Shown: positions 52,994 through 62,676, counted from the first letter of the stretch. The stretch: DNA of 64,000 nt from Paraburkholderia sp. BL21I4N1 (GCF_002973525.1 NZ_PVEN01000023.1:1-64000); one strand, 5' to 3'. Notes: generated by a model from the letters alone, not told the origin. Numbers and translations: made by a program.

Positions 52994-54157
52994 ATGATGA
53001 CCTCTTTGCCATTCCCGGTAAGCGAGTTTGATGCTCGCTTAGAACGAACGCAGGCGTCTATGTGCAAAGCGCAACTGGATGCGCTCGTGCTAACGACGCC
53101 TGCGAATTTTCGTTACTTCACAGGTCTGGACAGTCAGTTCTGGGAAAGCCCCACCCGTCCCTGGTTTCTCGTTATTCCAGCGAGTGGACCGACCATCGCG
53201 ATTGTCCCGTCCATTGCTGAAGTTGTCGTGAACCAGTGTGTAGCGGGCAGCGTGGAGACATGGCCCTCGCCTCGGCCCGAAGACGAGGGCGTGTCGCTTC
53301 TCGCATCCGTTGTGAACGATCGGGCCCGCCGCTTCGGAAAGGTTGGATTCGAGCTAGGTCGTGAGTTCGCCTTGCGAATGCCGGTACTCGATTTTCTGCG
53401 GCTGCGCGACTTGTTGACGTCTGAGGCGGTTGACGGGTCGCCTTGCATTTGGGAAGTGCGCAACATTAAGTCACGTGCCGAAATCGAGAAAATCCGTCAG
53501 GCCGGTCAGATCGTCAGCCGCTCCTTCGCATCGGTCCCGGAATTTGCGAAGCTGGGGGTGACTGAAGCGCAGGCATCTCGGGATCTGACGGTGGATATTC
53601 TCTTGCGTGGTGCCCACACGGTGCCGTACGTGGCGTGTGCATCGGGGCCTGGCGGATACGATCAGATCATCGCACGCGGAAGCCGGCGTGAGTTGAGGGA
53701 CGGCGATGTGCTGATTATCGACGTCGGCGCGACCATCGATGGATATTTTTGCGATTTCGATCGCAACTATGCCGTCGGAAAAATCTCGGACGATGCTCGT
53801 CGAGTTCACGATGCAGTCTGGGTCGCAACTGAAGTTGGGATCAATACCGCGAGAGCCGGCACAAAGGTCCGGGATCTTTGGAAGGCGATGATGGAAGTCC
53901 TCGAAGGGGCTGGTATGCGCGGCAACAACGTCGGACGGCTCGGTCACGGACTTGGCCTTCAGGTTACCGAGCCTCCGTCAAACAGTGTGGCGGACGAGGC
54001 AGTGCTGCAGCCTGGCATGGTCATCACCATCGAGCCTGGTATGGAGTACGAGCCAGGAAAGATGATTGTCCATGAAGAGAACATAACCATTACAGAGGAC
54101 GGTTTTGCCGACGTCCTGACCGTTCGGGCCCCGCGAGAGATGTGGGCCATCAATTGA
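52994..54157 (+). CDS. M24-family metallohydrolase (Xaa-Pro peptidase/ectoine-hydrolase-like)
   Basis: The 387-residue pita-bread enzyme has a creatinase-like N-domain (about 10-150) and a catalytic domain with all five metal ligands: Asp243 (IIDVGA), Asp254 (CDFDRN), His318 (GHGLG), Glu347 (TIEPGM) and Glu361 (HEENI). So it is a dinuclear metal hydrolase. ATG 52994 follows AGGAACAAAA. Relatives include aminopeptidase P, prolidase and the ectoine hydrolase DoeA. Its place between a transporter and M20 hydrolases, under an Lrp regulator, copies the ectoine-degradation layout; the substrate here is probably another cyclic or N-acylated diamino acid. Confidence 0.88.
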   Translation: MMTSLPFPVSEFDARLERTQASMCKAQLDALVLTTPANFRYFTGLDSQFWESPTRPWFLVIPASGPTIAIVPSIAEVVVNQCVAGSVETWPSPRPEDEGVSLLASVVNDRARRFGKVGFELGREFALRMPVLDFLRLRDLLTSEAVDGSPCIWEVRNIKSRAEIEKIRQAGQIVSRSFASVPEFAKLGVTEAQASRDLTVDILLRGAHTVPYVACASGPGGYDQIIARGSRRELRDGDVLIIDVGATIDGYFCDFDRNYAVGKISDDARRVHDAVWVATEVGINTARAGTKVRDLWKAMMEVLEGAGMRGNNVGRLGHGLGLQVTEPPSNSVADEAVLQPGMVITIEPGMEYEPGKMIVHEENITITEDGFADVLTVRAPREMWAIN

Positions 54158-54179
54158 GCATTTAGACGTAGGACGAACC

Positions 54180-55310
54180 ATGACGGACCTTGCTTTCACT
54201 ATCGACGAATACCGCAACCGACTTGAATTAATTCAACGAGAACTTCGCGCGCAGCAGATCGACGTCGCAATCCTGGACGAGCCGGAGATGATGGGCTGGC
54301 TTTCCGGCTACTGGACGACCGAAAACCTTTGGCGCGCGTGTGCAGTTCCGGCTGTCGGCGAGCCGGTTTTGCTCGTGAGGAAATTGGACATGGCACCCGC
54401 GAAGGAGCGGAGCTGGTTCAAACACATTGTTGGCTTTCTTGATTGGGACGATCCACTGCCGCTTTTGGTGGGAACTGCCCGAACGCTGAATTTCACACTT
54501 GAGCGTGTGGCGGTTGATTTTCAATCGCACTCATTTACCGTTGCGCGGATGAGGGACCTGCGCGAGCTTCTTCCGCGCGCAGATATCTGCGATTTGAACC
54601 GCTCACTGTGGGATCTGCGCCGCTGCAAGTCCGAAGAAGAAATTACACTGATGCGGCGAGCTTCTGCGCTTGTCGACCAGGCGCTGAAGCACACTGTTTC
54701 TTCCATCGGTGAGGGTGTACTACCTCGCATCGTTGCAGCCGAGACAGCAGCACAGGTTTATAAGCTCGGGTTCGACGACGGATTCATTGGTCCGATTACG
54801 GTCGCTACAGGATGGGATTCGTTGCATGGATTCATGCCCGAACGGCCCTTGAAAGCCGGAGACCTGGTTCATATCGAGCTTTTGCCGCGCCTGCGGGGCT
54901 ACTCCGCTCGCATCATGCGTTGTGTCGCTGTGGGCGGTGCCAGTTCTGAACAGAAGCGCATAACGGCGTTGCTTGCCGAGATTCAGGATCGGCAGATCGA
55001 AGCAATGCGGCCGGGAGCGATTGCATCCGAGATAGACAGCATTGTTCGACGGGGAGTGATCGAGGCCGGCCTGCGTGAAACCTACGAGAACATCACTGGA
55101 TACACGCTCGGCTTGACCCCGATCACCACCCAGCGGACCAGCGATCTTCATCGTTGCTTCAATCCGAAAGCTGATTGGAAACTCGAAGCGGGCATGGTGT
55201 TTCATGTCTATACCTCAGCGGCAGGGATCGCGCTAAGTGAGACGGTAGTCGTCAGGAAGGATGGTGGAGAACGATTGACGCGTTCGCCCCGCGTTCTTTT
55301 CGAACGATGA
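54180..55310 (+). CDS. M24-family protein without metal ligands (creatinase-like)
   Basis: This 376-residue protein keeps the two-domain pita-bread fold but has lost the metal site. The first Asp is Glu (HIELLPRLRGYS), the second Asp falls in SARIMR, the GHGxG His is Thr (GYTLGL) and the TIEPG Glu is replaced in FHVYTSA; only the last Glu (SETVVV) remains. Creatinase and some ectoine-hydrolase relatives also work without metal, so it may be an active C-N hydrolase or a partner subunit of the M24 enzyme encoded 22 bases upstream. The pair of one metal and one metal-free M24 is noteworthy. Confidence 0.85.
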   Translation: MTDLAFTIDEYRNRLELIQRELRAQQIDVAILDEPEMMGWLSGYWTTENLWRACAVPAVGEPVLLVRKLDMAPAKERSWFKHIVGFLDWDDPLPLLVGTARTLNFTLERVAVDFQSHSFTVARMRDLRELLPRADICDLNRSLWDLRRCKSEEEITLMRRASALVDQALKHTVSSIGEGVLPRIVAAETAAQVYKLGFDDGFIGPITVATGWDSLHGFMPERPLKAGDLVHIELLPRLRGYSARIMRCVAVGGASSEQKRITALLAEIQDRQIEAMRPGAIASEIDSIVRRGVIEAGLRETYENITGYTLGLTPITTQRTSDLHRCFNPKADWKLEAGMVFHVYTSAAGIALSETVVVRKDGGERLTRSPRVLFER

Positions 55311-55320
55311 GAAACAGGCG

Positions 55321-55343
55321 GCGCCAGGCCTGAAGACTGGCGC
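55321..55343 (+). terminator. Hairpin after the second M24 gene
   Basis: GCGCCAG (55321-55327) and CTGGCGC (55337-55343) form a 7-bp stem with a 9-base loop, followed by GACCCTTCTTCCC. It may end or attenuate the first half of the operon, since a 520-base gap follows. Confidence 0.5.
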
Positions 55344-55865
55344 GACCCTTCTTCCCGGATCTGTGGTTTGCTCAGACTGCTGACTCTCATTTAAACCGTC
55401 GGTATATCAAGCTCAACCTTTCCCCGCGAACGCGTGCTTCGTGGCATCGGGCAAATCGATCTGCTCGCTTTGTTTTTCGACCTACACATTCGCGACGGCC
55501 CTCATATCGTGGTGAAGCTCGTGAGAAGAAATGGGGCCGCGTAGCGGTCATATGACCACCGTTCACACAGCCTTTACATCACCTGTGGGACGGCCGCAGC
55601 CCCAGAGATTGAACCCGCGCGCCGAGCCCGCCCTGTGGCGCTTTGGAATCTCGCTGTATTTGTGCGGGCAGCATGCGATCAAATGAGTCGAGAGTGATCA
55701 AAGCCGACGACGATAAAAATTTGCATCTTAGCCCCGTTAATAGAGACGTAGTTGCCGGGGTGATGAAATATTATTGTGACTGACACGTGTCGCCTATTGA
55801 AGCATTTTGGCTGTCACGGAAGAATCGCGTGCCTGTTCGGCACCTCACATGGAGTAAAGATAGCG
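55344..55865. other. Gap between the two halves of the catabolic run
   Basis: No ORF is supported here. The last 100 bases are AT-rich (AAATATTATTGTGA near 55765) and probably hold the promoter of the ammonia-lyase gene. The previous gene ends at a hairpin, so the two halves are likely separate transcripts. Confidence 0.45.
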
Positions 55866-57101
55866 ATGCTGATCAAAAATCCCCAAGCGTCCCGCCGCGC
55901 CTATCCGGACGACCTGCGCGCAGTGATGAATATCAAGTCAGCGCAGGAAAGCGGTATCTGGCTCTCACACTGGAATCAGATAAACCGGTCGGTCACGCCG
56001 TTGTGGGATCTTCCGGACGCAGCAGAAGCTTTCGGGATTGCACAACTGTGTCTCAAAGACGAGTCGGTGCGGTCGCCTCTTGGCAGCTTCAAGGCGCTTG
56101 GCGCTCCCGTGGCGTTGATGCGCCTTATCGCTCGGCTGTGGAGCTCAGAAGCGATGTTCGATCCACGAGTATTGATCAATGGCGGCTATTCCGGCCTGCT
56201 TGAAGGTCTCACTGTGATCAGTGCGACCGATGGTAATCACGGAAAGTCCCTTGCGGCGGCGGCTCAAGCCATTGGGTGCCGCTGCGTGATCGTGTTGCAC
56301 GCCAATGTCAGCGTTGAGCGTGAAAAGTCGATTGCTGCATACAACGCAGAGATCATCCGGATTTCTGGCAACTACGACGAATCAGTGGAACATGCAGCGC
56401 ATCTCGCCCAGACAAACGGCTGGCATGTCGTGTCCGACACTTCCTATGAAGGATACGAAGCCATCCCGCGCGATGTCATGCAAGGCTATGGCGTCATTCC
56501 TGACGAAGTTGTCGCACAGCTGGAAAGCTCACCATCGAAGGCTCCTTTCACACACGTGTTCCTGCAGGGCGGCGTTGGCGGCCTCGCGGCTGGCATTGCG
56601 ACGTATTTCTGGGAGCACTACGGTGTGCAACGCCCAACTTTCATCGTGGTTGAGCCTCAACAGGCGGATTGCCTCTATCAGAGCGCAATCGAAGGCTACG
56701 CGACTACGGCCACCGGCTCGGTCGACTCCGTGATGGCGGGTTTGGCTTGTGGCGAAGCTTCTCCACTCGCATGGAAGTTCCTTGAACCATGCGTCGACCA
56801 TTTCATGACGATTTCAGACGATGACGCGGTGAAGGCGATGCAAACACTGGCACGAGGCACTGAAAGGGATGCGCCGCTGGTTGTCGGCGAATCCGGCGCT
56901 GCGGGATACGCCGGCGTGACAGTGTTGGCGCAAAACCCGGAGCAAGCTCGCGAGGTGGGCCTGACGTCCGAATCGCGGGTGCTGGTGATCAGTACGGAAG
57001 GTGCCACGGCACCGAACACCTACTCCGAACTTGTTGGAGAATCCGCTCAATCGGTGCTGGCGCGGCAGCAGGAGTGGCTGCAGGGCTGCGCTGTACGGTG
57101 A
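55866..57101 (+). CDS. dpaL: Diaminopropionate ammonia-lyase
   Basis: The 411-residue PLP enzyme (fold type II) splits 2,3-diaminopropionate into pyruvate and two ammonia. PLP-binding Lys76 lies in GSFKALG. The blocks TDGNHGKSLAAAAQAIGC, NYDESVEHAAHLAQTNGWHV and SDTSYEGYEAIPRDVMQGYG follow E. coli YgeX closely, more so than threonine dehydratase. The length (YgeX 398) is right. The ATG at 55866 is preferred to a GTG at 55776 because it gives the family N-terminus. A released diaminopropionate is therefore the likely end product of the hydrolases encoded around it. Confidence 0.9.
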   Translation: MLIKNPQASRRAYPDDLRAVMNIKSAQESGIWLSHWNQINRSVTPLWDLPDAAEAFGIAQLCLKDESVRSPLGSFKALGAPVALMRLIARLWSSEAMFDPRVLINGGYSGLLEGLTVISATDGNHGKSLAAAAQAIGCRCVIVLHANVSVEREKSIAAYNAEIIRISGNYDESVEHAAHLAQTNGWHVVSDTSYEGYEAIPRDVMQGYGVIPDEVVAQLESSPSKAPFTHVFLQGGVGGLAAGIATYFWEHYGVQRPTFIVVEPQQADCLYQSAIEGYATTATGSVDSVMAGLACGEASPLAWKFLEPCVDHFMTISDDDAVKAMQTLARGTERDAPLVVGESGAAGYAGVTVLAQNPEQAREVGLTSESRVLVISTEGATAPNTYSELVGESAQSVLARQQEWLQGCAVR

Positions 57102-57106
57102 CAGTG

Positions 57107-58300
57107 ATGAATATGACTGTTGAACTGGATCACGCGTTCGGCCGTCCGTTGCAGGAAAGCTTGCGCAGTTGGCGACACCACCTCCATCGGAACCCGGAGA
57201 CGGGCTTTGAGGAGGTCCGGACCTCCGACTATGTCGCACGGATTCTTTCCGCGCTCGGCCTCGAAGTACATCGCAATATCGGTGGCACGGGGTTGGTTGC
57301 CAACCTTAAGGTCGGCAACAGTCATCGAGCCATCGGCGTGCGTGCCGACATGGACGCACTGGAGATCGCCGAAAACGCACCTGGTCGGGCTTACGCCTCG
57401 TGCTCGCCGGGCAAAATGCACGCGTGCGGTCACGACGGGCACATGGCCATGGTTCTAGGGGCCGCGCGGCTGCTAGCTGAAAGTAAGGATTTCGATGGCA
57501 CGGTCCGGTTCATCTTTCAACCCGGTGAAGAACACGGTCGCGGTGCGAAAGCAATGATGGCGGATGGACTGTTCGAGCGCTTCCCGGTCGAAGCGATCTT
57601 CGGCGCGCACAATATGCCAGGCATGCCTGCAGGCAGTTTTGCGACCCGCCGAGGCGGAATTATGGCGAGCGAGGACAATTTCGTCATCGTCGTCCGGGGG
57701 CGAGGCACGCATGCCGCGCGTCCGCATATGGGCGTCGATCCGATCGTCGTCGCGTCTCAGATCGTGCTTGCGCTGCAGACGGTTGTCTCGCGCAATCTCG
57801 ACCCGAGTCTTTCTGCCGTTATCTCTTGCACCGAGTTCATAACAGATGGACTTCGCAATGTGGTTCCATCGACAGTGACGATCAAGGGGGACACGCGTAG
57901 CTATCTCCCTGAAGTGCAGCGCCTTCTTGAAACCCGGATGCGTGAGATTAGCGAAGGTATCGGCCGCACGAACGGTATCGAGTGCGACTTCAGCTATACG
58001 CATGAGTTCGCCCCGACCGTGAACAGCGCAGAGTTCGTAGACACAGCGGTAACCGCAGCCGCGAACGTAGCCGGTTCAGAAAAGGTCGACGCTAACGTCC
58101 AACCGATGATGATCTCCGAGGACTTCGGCGCCTTCCTTCAGGTTGTGCCGGGGAACTTCATTTTCATCGGTAACGGGGATGAGTCGCAGCGCGGCAATGT
58201 TCCATTACACAACGCGGCTTACGATTTCAACGACGACATTCTTGATATGGGTGCTCGCTACTTCGCAGAAGTCGCCCGGGTGGCGCTTGCTGGCAGGTAG
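57107..58300 (+). CDS. M20-family amidohydrolase (hippuricase/ectoine-deacetylase-like)
   Basis: The roughly 397-residue enzyme removes an acyl group from an N-acyl amino acid. Metal ligands and the general base are seen in MHACGHDGHMA (His, Asp, His), FQPGEEHGRG (Glu-Glu) and the late SEDFG His-region, around a lid domain with GRGTHAARPH. It matches the aminoacylase/carboxypeptidase class that includes HipO and DoeB. It starts five bases after the ammonia-lyase stop, so the two are translated together. In ectoine breakdown DoeB deacetylates N-acetyl-diaminobutyrate; here an N-acylated diaminopropionate is the obvious counterpart. Confidence 0.9.
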   Translation: MNMTVELDHAFGRPLQESLRSWRHHLHRNPETGFEEVRTSDYVARILSALGLEVHRNIGGTGLVANLKVGNSHRAIGVRADMDALEIAENAPGRAYASCSPGKMHACGHDGHMAMVLGAARLLAESKDFDGTVRFIFQPGEEHGRGAKAMMADGLFERFPVEAIFGAHNMPGMPAGSFATRRGGIMASEDNFVIVVRGRGTHAARPHMGVDPIVVASQIVLALQTVVSRNLDPSLSAVISCTEFITDGLRNVVPSTVTIKGDTRSYLPEVQRLLETRMREISEGIGRTNGIECDFSYTHEFAPTVNSAEFVDTAVTAAANVAGSEKVDANVQPMMISEDFGAFLQVVPGNFIFIGNGDESQRGNVPLHNAAYDFNDDILDMGARYFAEVARVALAGR

Positions 58301-58324
58301 GCACCCAGCGTATTCCGCACAACC

Positions 58325-59764
58325 GTGACTTGGTACGAGGACATGATGAACGAGACAGGTGACCGGCAAACAGCCATCAGGCTGGCAGAGGCGGTTTTCG
58401 ACTCCGGCGATTTCCTGGCCGACCTTGACCGACGCGTACACTACCGGACGGAAAGCCAGGATTCTGCCAAGGCGGGGACTTTGCTGTCATATCTCACCGA
58501 TGAGATTGCCCCCACGCTGCAAAGGCTGGGGTTCGAGACGCGGTGCGTGCGCAATCCTTCTGGCGCGGACGCGCCAATTCTGCTCGCCTCGCGGTGGGAG
58601 AGCGAATCACTGCCTACAATAGTCACGTACGCGCATGGAGATGTAGTGCGGGGCCAAGATGCGCAATGGCGCTCCGGATTGGAGCCGTGGCGCATCGTGG
58701 TGGAAGACGATCGCTGGTACGGTCGGGGGATCGCGGACAACAAAGGGCAACACTCGATCAACCTGGCCGCACTGGCGGCAGTGATCAAGGCCCGCAGAGG
58801 CAAGCTCGGCTACAACGTGAAAGTGATCTTCGAGACCGGTGAGGAGATTGATTCACCGGGCCTTGACGCGCTGTGCGCTTCCGAACGGAGGTTTCTCGCC
58901 GGCGACCTGTTCATCGCGTCCGATGGTCCGCGCGTGTCCGCCGAGCGGCCGACGGTCTTCCTGGGATCGCGAGGCGAACTGAACTTTGAACTGACGGTGG
59001 CCCTGCGCGAAGGGGGGCATCACTCAGGGAACTGGGGCGGAATCCTTCGAAATCCTGCAACTGTGCTGGCGAGCGCAATTTCATCAATCATCGATAACAA
59101 CGGCCGACTTCTGGTTAAGGAGCTGCTGCCTCCGCCCATACCGGACGCCGTGCGCGATGCAATTGCCGGTATTGAGATTGGCAAAGACAGTAATGCGCCG
59201 TATATAGATCCTGCTTGGGGGCAGCCCGACTTAACAATCGCGGAACGGGTTCTCGCATGGAACACAATCGAAGTTCTGGCATTTACCGCGGGTAACCCCG
59301 AGGCTCCGGTCGGCTCCATTCCCCCGACTGCCAAGGCTTACTGTCAGATGCGGTTTGTCGTTGGAACGGACTGGAAGAACGCCGGACAGCACCTTACGAA
59401 TCACCTGAAGGAATGCGGGATCAGCGACGTACAGGTGACGGTGACGTCGATATCGAAGGCAACTCGTCTCGACGTCAGGCATCCCTGGGTCAATTGGGCC
59501 ATGACATCGATCGAGCGCACCACTGGCAAGCGTCCGGCGCTTATACCTAACCTTGGTGGGACCGTGCCTAACGCTGTATTCGCGCAGACGCTTGGCTTGC
59601 CCACCATATGGATTCCGCATTCGTATCCCGCCTGTTCGCAGCATGCGCCGAATGAACACCTCCTTGCCTCGGTCGCGCGTGAAGCACTCGCATTAATGGC
59701 AGGCGTGTGGTGGGATCTCGGCGAAGGCGCGGCAGCGTCGATAGCATCAACCATCAGGCACTGA
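58325..59764 (+). CDS. M20-family metallopeptidase (dipeptidase/ArgE-DapE type)
   Basis: The 479-residue protein carries the M20 dinuclear-metal residues: His and Asp in YAHGDVV, Asp in GRGIADNKGQHS, Glu-Glu in ETGEEIDS, and the last His in HSYPACSQHAPNEHL. A lid domain (about 215-350, GGHHSGNWGG) is inserted. Its length and GRG.ADNKG pattern place it with CNDP-like dipeptidases and related N-acyl-amino-acid hydrolases. GTG 58325 or ATG 58343 may start it. It lies 25 bases after the other M20 gene and closes the operon. Confidence 0.9.
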   Translation: MTWYEDMMNETGDRQTAIRLAEAVFDSGDFLADLDRRVHYRTESQDSAKAGTLLSYLTDEIAPTLQRLGFETRCVRNPSGADAPILLASRWESESLPTIVTYAHGDVVRGQDAQWRSGLEPWRIVVEDDRWYGRGIADNKGQHSINLAALAAVIKARRGKLGYNVKVIFETGEEIDSPGLDALCASERRFLAGDLFIASDGPRVSAERPTVFLGSRGELNFELTVALREGGHHSGNWGGILRNPATVLASAISSIIDNNGRLLVKELLPPPIPDAVRDAIAGIEIGKDSNAPYIDPAWGQPDLTIAERVLAWNTIEVLAFTAGNPEAPVGSIPPTAKAYCQMRFVVGTDWKNAGQHLTNHLKECGISDVQVTVTSISKATRLDVRHPWVNWAMTSIERTTGKRPALIPNLGGTVPNAVFAQTLGLPTIWIPHSYPACSQHAPNEHLLASVAREALALMAGVWWDLGEGAAASIASTIRH

Positions 59765-60226
59765 ACCGATCGACAGCCGAACGAATCATTGCACGTCCCT
59801 GAGCGAAGAACGGCAGATCTACATCGTTTCGCTGCCGCCTGGACGTCAAGCGACCCGCGACAACAAGCCCCATACGTCTCGGTCCAGAGTGCGGCGAGTT
59901 CGGAGCGGAGCAGCCGTCATGGTCCCGGCGACAGGCAGGCAGCAGAAGCGGCCCCCGCGGCCTGATGTCGTCGCCCGTTGTTCACGCCTACGACCTGAAA
60001 CTGGCGCAGCCCATGTGCGCGAGCGCAGTCGAGCAGGGGTGATGAGGCGGAAGCTTTTGCCCCGGGGAGGGAGTTTTGTAACAGGTCTAAAGCAACGCTA
60101 TGGTCATAAAACCCTCTGACGTCCCGATCGCGAGCCTCAGCACCCTCGGGCACCGACCTGCCATACTGGGAGTTGCGCTGCGGTATGAACCTGCCAGTGC
60201 CCGAACAAGGCAGTATCACGAATTGA
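59765..60226. other. No convincing gene between convergent operons
   Basis: This 460-base stretch separates the M20 gene from the convergent nitrilase gene. Short frames on both strands look random. No T-run hairpin was found, though one is expected for each side. Confidence 0.4.
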
Positions 60227-61282
60227 CTAACGCTCCGCCCGCTCACCAGCCCCATCGAAAGCGGATATTTCAGCAATTGGCGGTACGGTGCGCTCCATCG
60301 CTCGCTTGTCCTTGAATGTGGCAGGGCTCAGTCGTCGACGGTCGATCACAAGATCGAAGACATCAAACCGGTTGTAGTAGCCGACGATGTCATGAAATTG
60401 CTTCGGCTCGACACACTGCTCCAGGTCGAAGGTCGCGTAAGCAATGCCTTCTTCGGTTTGCAATGTGTCGCCAATCACGGCGCCGGTTGGGTCGAGGAAT
60501 TGTGTCGCTGCCCGGGGCGTCGTCTCAAGCACCTCGCGTGCCTGCTTGTCGCCGTTCGAATGGAGCGCGTCGAGCATGGTGTCGTCCATGAATCCTGCGT
60601 TCAGAATCCCGAAGGCCTTCGCCTCGAACGAGTGACCGCCTGCACGGATCCGATTTGCCGCGAGGTTGTCGAAGTTCGTGCCGGAGCCGGGCGGGCGTGT
60701 CGGCCAGATCGCGGGCCATGCGGAAATATGAATCTGCTCGCCCTGCGCCGCGAGGGAGTACCGGGCGAGGGGATTTGTGTTCTCGCCACAGATGAGCGCG
60801 CCGATCTTGCCAATTCTGGTGCCGCTGACCTTCAGTCCGAAGCCGTCGCCGGGTGCCCAGACCATCTTCTCGTAGAACGTCGGAACGAGCTTGCGATGAT
60901 GATTGATGATTTGACCGTCATCGCCGATGAGGATGATGGAGTTCCACAGGCAGCCCACGCTGACGTCGGTGGCTTCGCTAAAGCCCATCGAAACGAAAAC
61001 GCTGCATCGCTTCGCCGCAGCCCGGATCTGCGCGATTTCCGGACCGTCGACGTGGATGCTGTTCCCGACCATGCGCTTGAACCACTCGTGGTTGTAAATT
61101 GGCGCCCACAGTGCCGCCCATACAGGGAACCCAGGGATGAAGGATTCAGGAAACGAAATCAGTTCGGCACCGTTTCTGCTTGCTTCCTCGATAAGGGATA
61201 GCGCCTTTTGCACCGTGGCAGGTGCGTTCATGTAAACGGAGGCGGCGTGTGCGGCTGCGACTTTTACGGTTGGAAGTGTCAT
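60227..61282 (-). CDS. Nitrilase
   Basis: The 351-residue C-N hydrolase has the catalytic triad Glu46 (SFPESFIPGFP), Lys131 (HHRKLVPTF) and Cys165 (LICGENTNPLARY). The CGEN.NPLAR sequence is that of true nitrilases acting on organic nitriles rather than of amidases. ATG 61282 gives the normal N-terminus; the frame back to 61354 is unsupported. Arylacetonitrilases and cyanoalanine nitrilases share this form. Next to diaminopropionate and homoserine genes, a beta-cyanoalanine-type substrate is conceivable. It is the last gene of a minus-strand row after a molybdoenzyme and a PaiB-type protein. Confidence 0.93.
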   Translation of the reverse strand: MTLPTVKVAAAHAASVYMNAPATVQKALSLIEEASRNGAELISFPESFIPGFPVWAALWAPIYNHEWFKRMVGNSIHVDGPEIAQIRAAAKRCSVFVSMGFSEATDVSVGCLWNSIILIGDDGQIINHHRKLVPTFYEKMVWAPGDGFGLKVSGTRIGKIGALICGENTNPLARYSLAAQGEQIHISAWPAIWPTRPPGSGTNFDNLAANRIRAGGHSFEAKAFGILNAGFMDDTMLDALHSNGDKQAREVLETTPRAATQFLDPTGAVIGDTLQTEEGIAYATFDLEQCVEPKQFHDIVGYYNRFDVFDLVIDRRRLSPATFKDKRAMERTVPPIAEISAFDGAGERAER

Positions 61283-61473
61283 GTTGTGCTCGATAGTGGC
61301 TCGATGGAAAACTCGCATCTGCGGTCTGGAGACCGCGTGTACCTGGACCTGCATAAAGATAGGAATACCTAATAAATCAGGCTTTCTCCGATCATGTATT
61401 GTGGGCGTCGAACCGGGTCGACGCCCAATCCGGTCTCGACCCTAACGTTCGAGTCCCATTTCGGGACTGCAAG

Positions 61474-62481
61474 TCATTCCGTTGTCGCAAGTTCGATGGA
61501 ATGAATGGCGTTACGCGCGTGCGCTTGGGGTTGCCCTTGGCAGTTGGCATCGAAACAGCGGCAGGACAGCGTGTGTTTTCCCGGTCCAAGCGACACGGGG
61601 ATCGAGAACGATTGCCACCCGAATCCCTCGCGAGCGTCAACCCTCGCCGCAAGCCAGTTCTGTCCGCCGTCGACGCTGACCTCGACGCGCAACACACCGG
61701 CTTCCGCCCACGCCCATCCAGTGATGCGAAACTCGTGGTTGGCTCGCATCATTGCGTCAGCGGCTGGCGAGACAATCACGCACTCCGGCGCAATCTCCCA
61801 GACCGGTTTCGTTCCCGTCGCGGTGATGTCGTTATAGAACCGGGTTGTATACGGTCCGGGCGCGCGAGTGCTCGACACCGATATCCGCCCGACCCACTTC
61901 ACGGAGTTCGTTCCATACCAACCTGGAACGACGAGCCGCACCGGCCCGCCCCTGTCCGACGTGAGCGGCTTTCCGTTCATCGACACCGCCAGCAGGACCT
62001 CCGGCGAAAGCGCCTTCGCCAGCGGGAGATCTTTTACGAATGGTTCGTCTTTCAGACCGGCGAACTCGCCCCATTCGAGACCTTGAGTCCAGACGAACGC
62101 CGCTTCAGGCAGAAGATCGCAACTGTCCAGGACGTCGCGCAACCGCGCGCCGCACCACACAACATTGCCCACGCGCCGTTTGGGTTCCTTCGGTGTGAGC
62201 GGACTGCCGGCGCATTCATGCACGGAGACAATTTCATGTTGCGGCAATTGCAGAATGTCCGCCAGCGTGAGCGTTCTTGCACGGGCCACCAGGCCGCCTA
62301 TGTGAAGGCGCCAGGTCTCGGGTCGAACGCTTGCCAGCGCCATGTGCGTAACAACAAACAGCGTGTCGTCGTCCGTAACGTAGGACGTAAGGTCGGCGAC
62401 TCCACGCGAGGGATACCGCAACGCGTATCCCTCGCGAGTGAGCGTCACCTCTCCGGACTCCGTTAGTTTTGTCTCGAGCAT
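61474..62481 (-). CDS. Sulfite-oxidase-family molybdopterin enzyme
   Basis: The 335-residue protein has the molybdopterin domain (about 45-215) with the molybdenum-binding Cys90 in SVHECAGSPLT, RLVVPGWYGTNSVKW in the second half, and the C-terminal Mo-co dimerisation domain (about 230-330; EFRITGWAWAEAGVLRVEVS, DGGQNW). It matches SorA/SoxC-like sulfite dehydrogenases. No Tat signal is present, the CAGN.R motif of sulfite oxidases is CAGSPL here and no cytochrome subunit is next to it, so the substrate may differ. ATG 62481 has GCGAGGATA upstream. Confidence 0.9.
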   Translation of the reverse strand: MLETKLTESGEVTLTREGYALRYPSRGVADLTSYVTDDDTLFVVTHMALASVRPETWRLHIGGLVARARTLTLADILQLPQHEIVSVHECAGSPLTPKEPKRRVGNVVWCGARLRDVLDSCDLLPEAAFVWTQGLEWGEFAGLKDEPFVKDLPLAKALSPEVLLAVSMNGKPLTSDRGGPVRLVVPGWYGTNSVKWVGRISVSSTRAPGPYTTRFYNDITATGTKPVWEIAPECVIVSPAADAMMRANHEFRITGWAWAEAGVLRVEVSVDGGQNWLAARVDAREGFGWQSFSIPVSLGPGKHTLSCRCFDANCQGQPQAHARNAIHSIELATTE

Positions 62482-62676
62482 CGCTATCCTCGCCAGTCCG
62501 CGTCTTGTGTGTCAGTTGCCGAAACGGGCGTCGACCCGCACATCCCTGGGCATCAAGATTACATTGCCGGTGGAATCCCGAAAACAGGCGAATCCGCACG
62601 GTGGCGTGCATTTTTGCAACACGCGATGACCGCAACTCGTGTGACCTGGCATGCGCGCGACGCGAGGGCGCCAGCG

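Noticed and set aside
59917..60276. 119-codon minus-strand frame after the M20 gene
   Set aside because: No good ribosome site and no recognisable pattern, and it overlaps the nitrilase end.
61399..62466. 355-codon plus-strand frame opposite the molybdoenzyme gene
   Set aside because: Shadow frame rich in Arg and His; the minus strand encodes a complete sulfite-oxidase-family enzyme.
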